Positions 16,133 through 27,213 of a DNA stretch of 64,000 bases are shown piece by piece. The notes under the pieces were generated by a model. That model searched no databases and was not told where the DNA came from. It was given only the letters and a program-made list of their open reading frames with translations. Both the position numbers and the translations under genes were made by a program. Source of the DNA: Methanomassiliicoccales archaeon (GTDB lineage Archaea > Thermoplasmatota > Thermoplasmata > Methanomassiliicoccales > UBA472); the NCBI GenBank assembly GCA_036504055.1, contig DASXVU010000036.1, positions 1-64,000 of the forward strand, given 5' to 3'. Positions within the stretch are counted from its first letter, which is position 1. The number at the start of each line of letters is the position of its first letter.

Positions 16133-17734
16133 TTGAAAGAAAATGGCGGATTTCCAGTCGTATTGACAGCTGATCGGACTCTTATGAGCGAGTACGGTGG
16201 CAGCATATTTCTCGGTTTCAGCGCCGTGGTCCCGGAAAAATGGGTCCCTCCATCGATCTATTTTTCAATATTCTGCCCTCCGGTGGATGTCAATCAGGAC
16301 GGTTCGGTACCCGTGGCTCCCTGCGGAACCAGGAAGGTCGAGTCCATACTCCTCCATGGAGGGTTTTCTCGAGAGGACGTTATCGTGGCTCATCCGGAAC
16401 ACCTCGATAAGGTCGTGGGACCGGACACGAAGGTCATCGGGTTCACCGAGAACGATCCCCTGGGTATCGGGCCGGCCACCTCCACCTTCAGCAGCATTTT
16501 CAGAGGGGATGCGTACATGAAACGCAAGTTCAGGGAGGCGCTGAACCATCCTTCCATCCTGAAATACAAACCGAAGATCATCGTCGGGGGTCCGGGGGCA
16601 TGGCAGCTGACCGACGCCGCGATCAGAAAGGAATTGGGAATAACCACGGTCGTTCTGGGCGAGGGCGAGATGGTGATCCCCCAGTTGTTCCAGAAGGCGA
16701 TAAGAGGCGAGACCCTGCCAGGAATGGTCATGGGCGAGGTGACCCCGATAGACCGCATCGCGAGGATCGAGGAACCGACCGTTAACGGGCTCGTTGAGAT
16801 ATCCAGGGGTTGCGGAAGGGGATGCGATTTCTGCATCCCCACCATGGCGAAGTACCGGTGCCGGGAGATAAAGGACATACTGGCGGACGTAGAGGTCAAT
16901 CTGGCGGCAGGCCGGCAGCCATGCCTTCATGCGGAGGATGTGTTCCGCTACGGGGCCAAGAAGATCGAGGTGGATCCAGGTCGATTGATCAGCCTGTTCC
17001 AGGCGGTCAGCGAGGTACCGGGAGTGACCCGCATGACCATCTCCCATTTTGCCCTGGCATCCGTCGCCAGCGCCCCCGAGGAGATCAGGACGATCTCTGA
17101 TCTCATGAACGTAACCGAGAAGGAATGGATGTCGGGCCAGACAGGGATCGAGACCGGGAGCCCGGAATTGATGAAGCGCTACATGATCGGCAAGTGCCGC
17201 CCGTTCGAGCCTGATGCCTGGCAGGAGACAGTGGTCAGCGGGTTCAGGATCCTGGAACATAACCATTGGATCCCCTGCGCCACGCTGATAATGGGTCTGC
17301 CCGGTGAGACCGATGAGGATGTGGACATGACGATCGAGCTCGTCAGGAAGATAGACGATTACAATTCGCTGATAGTGCCCCTGTTCTTCGTCGCGCTGGG
17401 AGAACTTGACGAAGGCGGCCGATCGTTCACCGCGGAGATGATGAGCAAGGCCCAGACCGAATTGTTCCTGGCCTGCTGGGAGCACAATCTGAAGTGGTCC
17501 CCGTCGATCGTCAATGACTGGGCCCACCGCAGCATCCGCAATCCGTTGGCACGACCTTTGCTGAAGGTGCTCCTGAAGTTCGGCATGGCCGAGGGCATGG
17601 AATTGATCCGCATGTGCAGGGATGAATACGACTATGACATCCAGGAATTCCTGGACGAACGCAGGAAGGGCAATGTGAAGATCCTGCCGCTGACGGTGAA
17701 CGCGATCGGGCACCTGGTAGGGCAAAGCCATTAG
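16133..17734 (+). CDS. Radical SAM protein (B12-binding-like N-terminal region)
   Basis: 533 residues. The CxxxCxxC iron-sulfur motif (Cys227, Cys231, Cys234 in ISRGCGRGCDFC) lies in a radical SAM barrel (about 215-430) that also has EKEWMSGQTGIETGSPELM and the late motif LIMGLPGETDEDV. The N-terminal 200 residues resemble the cobalamin-binding-type Rossmann half of this superfamily (KIIVGGPGAWQL, VVLGEGE), but I see no DxHxxG motif, so B12 binding is doubtful. Start: TTG at 16133, preceded by AGAGGAGGT with ideal spacing. It is alone on the plus strand between the pilin and the trk operon. The substrate cannot be inferred; it is a member of a broad archaeal family of anaerobic enzymes. Confidence 0.88.
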   Translation: MKENGGFPVVLTADRTLMSEYGGSIFLGFSAVVPEKWVPPSIYFSIFCPPVDVNQDGSVPVAPCGTRKVESILLHGGFSREDVIVAHPEHLDKVVGPDTKVIGFTENDPLGIGPATSTFSSIFRGDAYMKRKFREALNHPSILKYKPKIIVGGPGAWQLTDAAIRKELGITTVVLGEGEMVIPQLFQKAIRGETLPGMVMGEVTPIDRIARIEEPTVNGLVEISRGCGRGCDFCIPTMAKYRCREIKDILADVEVNLAAGRQPCLHAEDVFRYGAKKIEVDPGRLISLFQAVSEVPGVTRMTISHFALASVASAPEEIRTISDLMNVTEKEWMSGQTGIETGSPELMKRYMIGKCRPFEPDAWQETVVSGFRILEHNHWIPCATLIMGLPGETDEDVDMTIELVRKIDDYNSLIVPLFFVALGELDEGGRSFTAEMMSKAQTELFLACWEHNLKWSPSIVNDWAHRSIRNPLARPLLKVLLKFGMAEGMELIRMCRDEYDYDIQEFLDERRKGNVKILPLTVNAIGHLVGQSH

Positions 17735-17753
17735 CGTCGATGTCCCACATTCA

Positions 17754-17770
17754 AAGGACAATTCGTCCTT
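17754..17770 (+). terminator. Short hairpin after the radical SAM gene
   Basis: AAGGAC and GTCCTT form a 6-bp stem around AATTC, 20 nt after the stop codon, followed by GACATTTTAG. A weak candidate for transcription termination between two converging genes. Confidence 0.3.
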
Positions 17771-17939
17771 GACATTTTAGCCGATCCCGGTCGGTCATGG
17801 CGTGAGAATTGCCTCTGGTCTGGAAAATGTTCTCAATGTCGAATAATTCCGTTTTGGCGATCTGGGAGACCCATCTGACGATATTATCCTCTGGTAAGGT
17901 AAGAAACCCAACGGCCGATTCAGATGCATCGCAGAGCCT

Positions 17940-19493
17940 TCAGGATTTGTATCTGAGGAGCTCTCTCCAGAAGACAGGCGTGAGGATGACGAACACTGCG
18001 ATGAACTCCAGCCTTCCCGCCCACATGGTGATCGTGAGCGCTATCTTGCCGAGATCTGGGATGCCCGCAAAGGTGCCCATGGGGCCCAATGCCCCCATCC
18101 CCGGACCTACGTTCGATAGGGTGGTGATGGCGGCCGACATCGAGGTCGTTGGGTCGATCCCCAATATCACCAGCACTATCGTGCAGGCCAGTGCCGAAAG
18201 GATGTAACAGATCAGAACGGCCATCAGCGACGAGAGCACGTTCTCGCTCATCGGCTTTCCATCCATTTTCGTGGTGTAAACGGATCTGGGATGGACGGTC
18301 TTGTACAGGGTGGAATAGACGAATTCCCGGGTCAGCATGAGCCTGGCCACCTTTAGTCCGCCTGCCGTCGATCCGGTGCAGCCGCCAATGACCATCAGGC
18401 CGAAGAGAATGAACAGGGCCGCCTTCTCCCACTGGGCAAAATCTATGGTGGCAAATCCGGTCGATGTCATGGTCGAAGCGACCTGGAACATGGACGTTCT
18501 GATCCAGTATTCGATGTTAGCGAGGGACCCGTCCCATACCAGGAGGAATATCATGGCCGAGGCGATGATCATGAGCGCCAGATAGGTGCAGAACTCAGAG
18601 CTTTTGAAGTATGTGCGGATGCGACGGGACGATATGGCGGTGTAGTGGAGGTAGAAGTTCACCCCGGAAATGAACATGAACGCGATGACCGTCCATTCGA
18701 TGACCGGATTCCCATAGAATGAAATGCTCTGGGTGTGGGGAGAGAAGCCACCGGTTGAGACGGTGGAGAACATGACGGCGAACGAATCATAGATCCCAAT
18801 GCCACCAAGCAGCAGCAGGACGAGAAGGACCCCGGACAGACCCAGGTATATGTTCGTGAATTTTCTGGCCTCGTCCTTTATCCGGAGGGAAATGCTGCCT
18901 TGACCATTGCTGCTTCCCGGAGATTCGTTGCGGGTGAGGTATCGCCCTCCGACACCGAGCACGGGCAGAACGGCCACGAACAGCATGATTATGCCCGCCC
19001 CTCCCAGCCACTGGGTGAAGCTGCGCCATAGCAGAAGGCTCTCCGGCCACGATTCGATGCTGGTCATGATGGTGGCACCGGTGGTGGTGAACCCGCTCAT
19101 GGTCTCAAAGATCGCATCGATGGGACCCATTCCGTACATGATGTAAGGCAGGGCACCGACCACTGACGTCGTAAGCCAGACCATGGCCACTATGAACATC
19201 GCCTCCGTCGACCGCAGCCTGCCGGACGATCTGCACCGGGACAGGACCATCCCGGCTATCATGCCAGAGAGAAGGATCGGGTACAACCAAGGCCTGACGT
19301 CCTCCCGGTAGATGACGGCGACGGAAAGCGGGAGCAGCATGGAAACGGCGAGATACAATGAGAGCAGCCCGAACATGTGAGGAACTGGTCTCTCCTTTCT
19401 CGCCAGACCTTCCCTGATCAGATAGAGGTTGATGCCCTTGACCTTGAGGGTCCTCTTGATCTCCCTCTTGAGGTGCTTGAGGTTCTGTCCCAT
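17940..19493 (-). CDS. trkH: TrkH-type potassium uptake protein, membrane subunit
   Basis: 517 residues from ATG 19493. The GGAGGTGA just upstream overlaps the in-frame GTG 19502, so the ATG is the likelier start. The protein has the four pore-loop repeats of the Trk/Ktr superfamily, recognisable at GFTTTGATIM, STVSTGGFSPH, TSTGFATIDF and LSNVGPGMGAL, each supplying part of the K+ filter, and about ten membrane helices. It imports K+ together with the cytosolic TrkA gate encoded immediately upstream; TrkA's stop codon is next to this gene's ribosome site, so translation is probably coupled. The C-terminal end FWRELLRYKS is typical. Identity is secure; cation selectivity (K+ versus Na+) is inferred. 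Confidence 0.93.
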   Translation of the reverse strand: MGQNLKHLKREIKRTLKVKGINLYLIREGLARKERPVPHMFGLLSLYLAVSMLLPLSVAVIYREDVRPWLYPILLSGMIAGMVLSRCRSSGRLRSTEAMFIVAMVWLTTSVVGALPYIMYGMGPIDAIFETMSGFTTTGATIMTSIESWPESLLLWRSFTQWLGGAGIIMLFVAVLPVLGVGGRYLTRNESPGSSNGQGSISLRIKDEARKFTNIYLGLSGVLLVLLLLGGIGIYDSFAVMFSTVSTGGFSPHTQSISFYGNPVIEWTVIAFMFISGVNFYLHYTAISSRRIRTYFKSSEFCTYLALMIIASAMIFLLVWDGSLANIEYWIRTSMFQVASTMTSTGFATIDFAQWEKAALFILFGLMVIGGCTGSTAGGLKVARLMLTREFVYSTLYKTVHPRSVYTTKMDGKPMSENVLSSLMAVLICYILSALACTIVLVILGIDPTTSMSAAITTLSNVGPGMGALGPMGTFAGIPDLGKIALTITMWAGRLEFIAVFVILTPVFWRELLRYKS

Positions 19494-19506
19494 CGCCCTC
19501 ACCTCC

Positions 19507-20859
19507 TCACGGATTCACCGGGATCCGGATATCCAGCATCCGTTCCAGGGCCGGAATGTCCGCCTTCACCGTATAGAATAGCATGGTATCGCCCTTCTCC
19601 AGGACCAGCCCCATATAGGGGACCGTTGTTCTGCCATTGCGCAGGACCATCGCTATCGTCGTTCTGTCCGGCAGGTCGATCTGTTCGATGGCCTGCCCCT
19701 TGAACTGGCTTTCGTCGCCCACATCGATGCTGAACAGCATCTCGGAGAATGTTTCCAGCAAGAGCAATGCCTTGAAACCGGGGTAGATCAACCTGATGAT
19801 CTCGTTGGCGACCACGTGATAATAGCCTATGTCCGCGTCGATCTCGGACATGCTGAACACGTCCTCATAGTCGCGTTTTGAAAAGGAAGCGACCACCTTC
19901 AGGACGCCCAACTGTTTGGCGATGAGGGCGGTTATGAGGTTCTTCTCCTCGTTCTCCGTCACCGCGAACAGCACGTCCGTCATGTTCACGTTCTCCGCTT
20001 TAAGGATGGACGGATCGGCACCGTTGCCCATCACGACCACGGTCCTGTTCGACCTCTTGGAGAGGCCGTTGCACCTCTCCCCATCCTCCTCGATGATCTT
20101 GACCGAGGAACCTTTCGATTCCAACCGGGTCACCAGATGCTCCCCGAGGATCCCGCCCCCGACGATGACGAAATCTTTCATCCTCATCCTCTTTCCGAGA
20201 TACTGGTCGAATCTGGTCAGGCATTCGCTGCTCCCGATCACGGTGATCTCATCGCCTGCCACCAGTCTGTAGTCATCATCGGGAATGATGGATGCTCTTT
20301 CACGATGGATGGCCAGTATCTTGCATCCCTCTGGGATGGGGAGCTGCCTAACGCTGGTGCAGAAGACATGGGAGAACAATCCAGATATCTGAAACTTGCC
20401 CATGCTGACATCAATGCCGGGCAATTCCTCCCAATCGACCAAGTTCTCCATGTCGACCATCTTGATCATCTTCTCCGCGACTATGCGTTCAGGCGAGAGG
20501 ACGAAATCCACATTCATCAATTTGGAGACGGCGCCGTCCTCCTCGTACTCTGGATTTCTGACCCTGGCAACGGTGATGATGTCGCCCTTGACCTGTTTTG
20601 CGACCGCGCAGGCGAACATGTTCACCTCATCCTTTTCCGTGACCGCGATCACAAGCTTGGTCTGCTCATCGATGACCTCTCGCAACACCTTGGGATTTGC
20701 TCCGTTGGCGTTCATCGCGGCGACGTCCAGATAATCGAGGATGTAGCCGAACTTGTCCTCGTCCCCTTCGACGACCGTGATCGAATGCCTCTTGGACAGC
20801 GTTCTGGCTATGGTGTAGCCAATGTTACCTGCCCCGATAATGATTATCTCCGATGACAA
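19507..20859 (-). CDS. trkA: TrkA-type potassium uptake regulatory protein (two RCK domains)
   Basis: About 450 residues holding two TrkA_N/TrkA_C units. The first nucleotide-binding loop is IIGAGNIG near the N-terminus, the second is VIVGGGILG near the middle; each is followed by a RCK_C domain ending in metal or nucleotide-sensing beta strands. TrkA binds NAD(H) or ATP/ADP and gates TrkH. The frame can start at TTG 20880 (457 aa) or TTG 20859; family members usually begin just before the IIIIGAG strand, so 20859 is favoured, though no strong ribosome site supports either. It is the first gene of the trkA-trkH pair. Confidence 0.9.
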   Translation of the reverse strand: MSSEIIIIGAGNIGYTIARTLSKRHSITVVEGDEDKFGYILDYLDVAAMNANGANPKVLREVIDEQTKLVIAVTEKDEVNMFACAVAKQVKGDIITVARVRNPEYEEDGAVSKLMNVDFVLSPERIVAEKMIKMVDMENLVDWEELPGIDVSMGKFQISGLFSHVFCTSVRQLPIPEGCKILAIHRERASIIPDDDYRLVAGDEITVIGSSECLTRFDQYLGKRMRMKDFVIVGGGILGEHLVTRLESKGSSVKIIEEDGERCNGLSKRSNRTVVVMGNGADPSILKAENVNMTDVLFAVTENEEKNLITALIAKQLGVLKVVASFSKRDYEDVFSMSEIDADIGYYHVVANEIIRLIYPGFKALLLLETFSEMLFSIDVGDESQFKGQAIEQIDLPDRTTIAMVLRNGRTTVPYMGLVLEKGDTMLFYTVKADIPALERMLDIRIPVNP

Positions 20860-20880
20860 TGCCCATCCCAATCCGAACAA

Positions 20881-21209
20881 GAAATATCTTCAGGCTTGAA
20901 ATAATTTTGTGGCCCATTTTGGAAATCGACAGCATATCCTGACCAGATCTGACCATTGCCTTCAGGATGGCGGTCCTTCCCCGAGATAGGAAATGTCCGG
21001 CTCGGAACGATGTCATCTCGACATGAACGAACGTCATGACGATGGAAAATTCCCGATGAATGACCAAGGGTCACGAATTGGTGTGAAATTGACATTACCA
21101 AATCGCCACGTTCGGGACCGGCAGGTCGCGCTGGACCTACCGGTTTGCCTTTGTCCCTTTTCCTAGGTTCAGACCATGTTCGGGATCGAGGTTTGATCTC
21201 TTCTGTACC
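20881..21209. other. Intergenic stretch before trkA
   Basis: No gene supported. It holds the promoter side of trkA and the hairpin at 21117-21144 beyond the FN3 surface gene. Confidence 0.5.
21117..21144 (-). terminator. Hairpin downstream of the nine-FN3 surface gene
   Basis: ACCGG-C-AGGTC and GACCT-A-CCGGT form a stem of ten pairs with one C/A mismatch around GCGCTG. It lies 66 nt beyond the minus-strand stop at 21210. No long T-run follows on that strand, so it may act as a 3'-end stabiliser. Confidence 0.4.
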
Positions 21210-24200
21210 CTACTTCCTGGCCCTCCGTCTGTTGAACAGCACCAGTCCTGCTATGAGCATGACGGAAACGACCGCCAGTCCAGTAATGGCCACGATGGGC
21301 AGCGGGCTGTCGCTCAGGTTACTGGAACCAGTCTTGGTCACCTCGCCCAGGCTCGCCACGATGCTGTGGGTGCTGTGGTGATATTCGAAGTACAGGATCC
21401 AGGAGGATTCGGTGGAGTTGAGCTTATAGCTCATTTCCTTTCCATCCATAGAAAGCCGTATCTCGGAGCCGTTGGCCACCAGGTCCTTGCTGATGACGAT
21501 CCGTGAATAACCATTGGTCCCGGTCTCGCCGCTCACATTGAAGCTCAATTTCTCGCTCTCTGAGTTGAACGACAGATCGGTGATGGTGGAGTTCGACTGG
21601 ACCGTGAAGACATATTTGTCCGAGGTCTCGGTGATCGCCAGGCTCTTGATGGAGGTCGAAGGCAAGTAGATCGCATTGCCCGCCCAGGCCGCTTTCACCA
21701 TAAAGATGCCGGTTGCATGCGGGTTCCATTGGGTCGAGAAACTGCCCTTGACGGATGTGCTGACCGATGATATGTCCGACCAGCTCAGACCGTTGGTGGT
21801 GCTGTACGAGAGGCTGATGCTCAATCCCTCGATCGGCATCCCTGCGTTGACGGTGACCACGCTGCCGGTCAACGTCACCAATGCACCGATGGAGCTGGAT
21901 GATTCCGTCTCCATATCCAATCTGACCGCCGTGGAGGCATAGATCGGCCCGGTCTCCTTGCTAGGGATGGAGCTGCCCAGCTGATTGACCGCTTTGACGT
22001 AATAGTAGTAGTTGGTCCCGAGGACTATCGCCCTGTCGGTGTAGGAATTGACAGAGGTGTTGGCCAGCATCGATTCCGTTCCTGCGGAGGTTCCCCGTAA
22101 GATGCTGTACGATACCGGATATCCCCCGTTGTCGCTGGGGGCGGACCAGTCGAGAACGATCCCGCTGTCGATGGTCGAGACAGAAACGTTGAGCGGCTCC
22201 GACGGTACTGTCTTGGTCGGTATGGCGACGGCATAAGTGGTCGGTCCGGTTCCGGCCGGATTATGCGCGGCCAGGGTGAAGTTGTAGCTCTGTCCGTTGA
22301 GCAGGCCGGTGATCGCGAAGGTCAGGCCGGTCGGGTTGATGGACAGCACCACCCCATCCTGATACACGACATAATGATCGATCGCTGCCCCGCCGTTGTT
22401 GCTGGGCGCGGTCCACGTCAGTGTCACGAACTCATTGCCCGGGGTCGCAGTCAATCCCGCCGGGGCACCCGGTATCGTGTACGGCATGGCCAGAACAGGG
22501 GCCGACTTGGCGCTGAGGCCCATGGAGTTATGCGATGCGATCGAATAGGAATACGATTGTCCGTTGAGCAGTCCAGTGACCGACCAGGAGTTCCCGGTTA
22601 CCTGGATTATCTCGATGTCGTTCTGATAGACCACGTAATAGTCGATCGGAGCTCCTCCGTTGTCGGCCGGGAGCGCCCAAGCTAGGTCGACCTTGCCATC
22701 ACCTGGCGTTGCGGTCAGGCCTTCCGGGGCGCCCGGTGATGTCAATGCCGGTCTCGGTGCCGCGGAAACGGTCGTCGTCCTCGGTCCCTCCCCTGCCCCA
22801 TTGCGGGCGGAAACAGCATAATCATAGGCCTGTCCAGAGGTCAGTCCAGTGATGGTGAATGACGTTTCCGTTGTTTGCTGCACGACGACCCCGTTCTGGT
22901 AGATGAAATAGGAGTCTATTGCCGTTCCTCCGTTGGACAGCGGTGCCGTCCAGTTCAAAGTGATCTGCAGATGCCCGGGTACTGCAGTCAGACCGGTCGG
23001 GGCGTCGGGGATGGCCACAGGAACGGATACCGTTGCCACGGACTGTGCGCCGATGCCGGCCAGGTTATGCGCGGCGACGGTAAAGGTGTATGATTGGCCG
23101 TTGACCAGAGCGTTGATGATGGCCACTGGCCCCGACTGTTGATAGGTCAGTGCGACCCCGTCCTGATATACCACATAGTAATCGACCGCACTGCCACCGT
23201 TATAGGCCGGCGCGGTCCAGTTCAGGGTCACCTGTTCGTTGCCTGGAACGGCCATCAGACCGGTCGGGGCGTTAGGCAAGGTGTACGGTATCGCCGTGAT
23301 GGGAATGGATTTGACGCTCAGGCCGGCGCTGTTATGGGCCGCGACGGCAAAGGAATATTGTTGGCCGGGGAGCAATTCGGAAATGGTCGCGGTTGTGCCA
23401 GGGGCAGTGGTCGTCAACGCGACCCCGTCCTGATAGATCACATAGTGATCGATCGTGGCTCCTCCGTTGTCCGCCGGAGCCGCCCATGCCAGGTCGACCT
23501 TCTCATTTCCTGGGGTTGCGGTCAGTCCGGTCGGGACGCCGGCCGGGTCTGGTGTCGGGGTCGCTGGGATGGTGGCCTTGACGCTCTGCCACATGGAATT
23601 GTTGGCGGCGACAGCGAACTGATATGGCCTTCCGTTCTCCAGGTTGTTTATCAGGTAATAGGTCTGGGAGGTTTTGCCGATATATGTTCCATCCTGATAG
23701 ACAGCATATGAATCAATGGCCCCGCCTGTTTCCGATGGGGCAGCCCAGGTAAGATTCACGGCCTTGTTGTGCATGGTAGCCGACAAAGAGACCGGTGCGC
23801 CAGGTACGCCCAGCGGTATCACCATTACTGGAGCGGTCTGTTGGCCTGTCCCGACCTCGTTATGCCAAGCGGCGGAAAAGTAATAGGTCCTGCCATTCGT
23901 CAGGCCGGTGACTTGTAGATAAGTGTCGGTGGTCTGCGCGACTTCCACCCCATCCTGATAGATGATGGTGTATAGGATCGACAAACCACCAGCATCGGAC
24001 CGGGCACTTATATGGTAAGAGATATAGGCAGACCCGTCTCCTGCGTCGGCGGTGAAGTCCTCCACTTGGCCTGGCGTATTTACCGGATATGACTCCGCAG
24101 GATCGCTTGGCGACCCCACTCCGACAGCATTGTGCGCTGCCACGGTCCAATCGTAGGGATTCCAATCCGACGGTGATTCGATATATTGGTACAGTACTGA

Positions 24201-24479
24201 GATAACGGCCTTCAACCCGCTGTATTGATCAGGAAGGGGCGCCCCGTCCTGGTATACGACGTAATAATCTATTGGGCTGCCTCCGTCCGAAGCCGGAGCG
24301 GCCCATGTAAGGGTCACGTTGTTTATTCCAGAGGTTGCCGATAGTCCTGTCGGAGTCCCGGGCAGCGTTGCGTCTGGGGCAGCGGCAACCGTTTGCATTC
24401 CGAAAATGACAAATGTGCTCGACAGTAGGAACAGTGCGATGACTGCGGTTTTTGCGATCGACTTGGATTTCTCCCCCAT
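21210..24479 (-). CDS. Surface protein with nine FN3 domains and C-terminal membrane anchor
   Basis: 1089 residues. Signal peptide (1-33, ending AAAPDA); nine fibronectin type III domains (about 40-830), each with a P-x-x-P/G-x-x-L-x-A opening, an L-x-W-x-A-P strand, then NGG and a YxVYQDG strand; an Ig-like domain (LVTLTGSVVT...IPLKGSF-like, about 850-950); a beta-rich stretch; a membrane helix (IVAITGLAVVSVMLIAGLVLF) and RRRARK tail. It is probably displayed on the cell surface as a long rod for adhesion or for holding other proteins. The 270-bp repeats diverge more than the Ig repeats of the 11-14 kb gene. A TATA-like TAAATTATTAAG lies upstream. The binding partner is unknown. Confidence 0.85.
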   Translation of the reverse strand: MGEKSKSIAKTAVIALFLLSSTFVIFGMQTVAAAPDATLPGTPTGLSATSGINNVTLTWAAPASDGGSPIDYYVVYQDGAPLPDQYSGLKAVISVLYQYIESPSDWNPYDWTVAAHNAVGVGSPSDPAESYPVNTPGQVEDFTADAGDGSAYISYHISARSDAGGLSILYTIIYQDGVEVAQTTDTYLQVTGLTNGRTYYFSAAWHNEVGTGQQTAPVMVIPLGVPGAPVSLSATMHNKAVNLTWAAPSETGGAIDSYAVYQDGTYIGKTSQTYYLINNLENGRPYQFAVAANNSMWQSVKATIPATPTPDPAGVPTGLTATPGNEKVDLAWAAPADNGGATIDHYVIYQDGVALTTTAPGTTATISELLPGQQYSFAVAAHNSAGLSVKSIPITAIPYTLPNAPTGLMAVPGNEQVTLNWTAPAYNGGSAVDYYVVYQDGVALTYQQSGPVAIINALVNGQSYTFTVAAHNLAGIGAQSVATVSVPVAIPDAPTGLTAVPGHLQITLNWTAPLSNGGTAIDSYFIYQNGVVVQQTTETSFTITGLTSGQAYDYAVSARNGAGEGPRTTTVSAAPRPALTSPGAPEGLTATPGDGKVDLAWALPADNGGAPIDYYVVYQNDIEIIQVTGNSWSVTGLLNGQSYSYSIASHNSMGLSAKSAPVLAMPYTIPGAPAGLTATPGNEFVTLTWTAPSNNGGAAIDHYVVYQDGVVLSINPTGLTFAITGLLNGQSYNFTLAAHNPAGTGPTTYAVAIPTKTVPSEPLNVSVSTIDSGIVLDWSAPSDNGGYPVSYSILRGTSAGTESMLANTSVNSYTDRAIVLGTNYYYYVKAVNQLGSSIPSKETGPIYASTAVRLDMETESSSSIGALVTLTGSVVTVNAGMPIEGLSISLSYSTTNGLSWSDISSVSTSVKGSFSTQWNPHATGIFMVKAAWAGNAIYLPSTSIKSLAITETSDKYVFTVQSNSTITDLSFNSESEKLSFNVSGETGTNGYSRIVISKDLVANGSEIRLSMDGKEMSYKLNSTESSWILYFEYHHSTHSIVASLGEVTKTGSSNLSDSPLPIVAITGLAVVSVMLIAGLVLFNRRRARK

Positions 24480-24834
24480 TTTAGCCCCGCCTCAACAAGG
24501 ATGAACGAACGAGCGCTTAATAATTTAGGTTCCTATTCTACTCTTGATATTGTCCTTGATATTCACATAATCACCTTGTGCCATATGCTAAGAAATAACG
24601 ACAATATGTCAATATATTATCAAAAATGATAAAGATGTAAAATATTGAAGAGTGAAATAGATTGTTTGTATGAAATTTTTAGATTTTAGTGCTGGTATGC
24701 TAGATGCCGGCCGGCAACTCGTCATTTTCTGATTTGACCGCTTAGCTTTTTCGTTAAACGACCCTTCGTTCGATCGAAAGAACGAAGACCGTAAGACCAT
24801 ACGGTGAAAAAGGACACGGATGCCTTCCAAGGCC
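24480..24834. other. AT-rich intergenic stretch
   Basis: Holds the promoter of the nine-FN3 gene at one end and tandem hairpins beyond the helicase stop at the other. The middle (24540-24720) is very AT-rich, with repeated AATAT words. No gene is supported. Confidence 0.5.
24764..24805 (-). terminator. Two tandem hairpins after the DEAD-box helicase gene
   Basis: CTTCGTTC/GAACGAAG (24764-24771 with 24780-24787) and ACCGTA/TACGGT (24788-24793 with 24800-24805) sit end to end, 30-70 nt beyond the helicase stop at 24835 on the minus strand. Probable 3'-end structure of that mRNA. Confidence 0.4.
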
Positions 24835-26124
<1,290 letters not shown>

Positions 26125-26636
26125 TCTATGGGAAATTAAAAACGATCTGTAATGTCACAGGACGATTTTGCTTTCGAACAGTGGTTGCTATTCGTGTATT
26201 TAAATGTGCGCAATTGACCTGTGAATCCGGCTGGCAAAAAAAGCATTTAGAAATCGCAGAACGGATTCTAGACCGGCTGATTTGTCGTGAACCATATACC
26301 ATCGGTCTTTTCGGCCCTGAAGGTGACCCTTCGATGATCTCTCTTTTGGAGCATGGACGGGATATGTGCAAATTTTATCTGCCAATATGCTTACGACGAT
26401 CCTCCACAAAAGACATGGATCCAGATCCATTCCCTCTCGCTCAAATGGTGAAATGGTATTTAATTCAGGAAATGTCCATTTATTGTTCCATGATCTGGTT
26501 CAGGCAAAAGATGTCTTGTCGGAAATGATTTAGAACACTCCTTTGACGCTCGCTATTATGACACGATACGACACGATTGCACCAGTTATATAGGAATCAG
26601 GGGAATAAGGCCTAGAATCGGAAGGATGCCGCTGTC
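26125..26636. other. Intergenic stretch, no supported gene
   Basis: Holds the promoter area of the helicase on the minus strand and, at 26586-26592 (TTATATA), a TATA-like box for the plus-strand gene at 26637. A 139-codon plus-strand frame overlapping the helicase start (26109-26528) has no family resemblance or ribosome site and is left out. Confidence 0.5.
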
Positions 26637-26990
26637 ATGAGCAACAAGCAACTAAACGATAGATGCGTGATCTTCGTTGACCAGATCTTGAACGCCGATG
26701 AAAAGGATCGAACCAAAGAGGATGTAAGGTCCATTGAGCCGGAAGTGACGGAGAAGGAAGGTCGATTCAAGATCCCATGCTGCGAGTACCTGGTGGATAA
26801 CATAGGCCGGTTCAAAGGAGTGTACGATGGACATATCGGATTGGAGTTCTCGGTAGACGGCGAGGAATACTTTGAAGACTTCACCAACTGTCCATTCTGT
26901 GGAGCTGCGATCTCCTATGCCATCCGAAAGACATACAAAATGGTTCAAGGGAGAAACGCAGGGCAATGGACCAAGCAGGAAGTGGATTAG
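26637..26990 (+). CDS. Small Cys-motif protein of unknown function
   Basis: 117 residues, acidic and soluble. It carries a CPFCG zinc-knuckle-like pair (residues 83-86, CPFCGAAIS) and an earlier PCC pair (near 48-50), which could together bind one zinc ion. I do not recognise the family. A GGAAGGA lies 11 nt before the ATG and a TATA-like TTATATA about 48 nt before it, so it looks like a real gene. It is near the DNA-processing genes, upstream of the glycosylase, but on the other strand; no link is shown. Confidence 0.65.
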   Translation: MSNKQLNDRCVIFVDQILNADEKDRTKEDVRSIEPEVTEKEGRFKIPCCEYLVDNIGRFKGVYDGHIGLEFSVDGEEYFEDFTNCPFCGAAISYAIRKTYKMVQGRNAGQWTKQEVD

Positions 26991-27213
26991 GCAGTGACAC
27001 CTAATCTACCGTCTTCATCGGAAATGACGGTTATTCGATCACATATAGAGATAGTGTCTCCCAAAGACGTCTTTATGCAGATGGAGTCAATGCCTTGGTG
27101 ATCAATTTCGATTACCATCCTCTAAACTCCATTCATCTCGTCCAATTGACGTCTTAAGTCCTAACTTATGAGCTGTAAGAAACGTTCCTCGACCGGCCTA
27201 TCCCAAATCATGC

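Noticed and set aside
16265-17761. Minus-strand 498-codon frame opposite the radical SAM gene
   Set aside because: The plus-strand radical SAM gene has the motifs and ribosome site; the reverse frame has no known domain and follows from codon bias.
20137-20856. Plus-strand 239-codon frame opposite trkA
   Set aside because: Shadow of the trkA gene: no motif, no ribosome site, odd composition.
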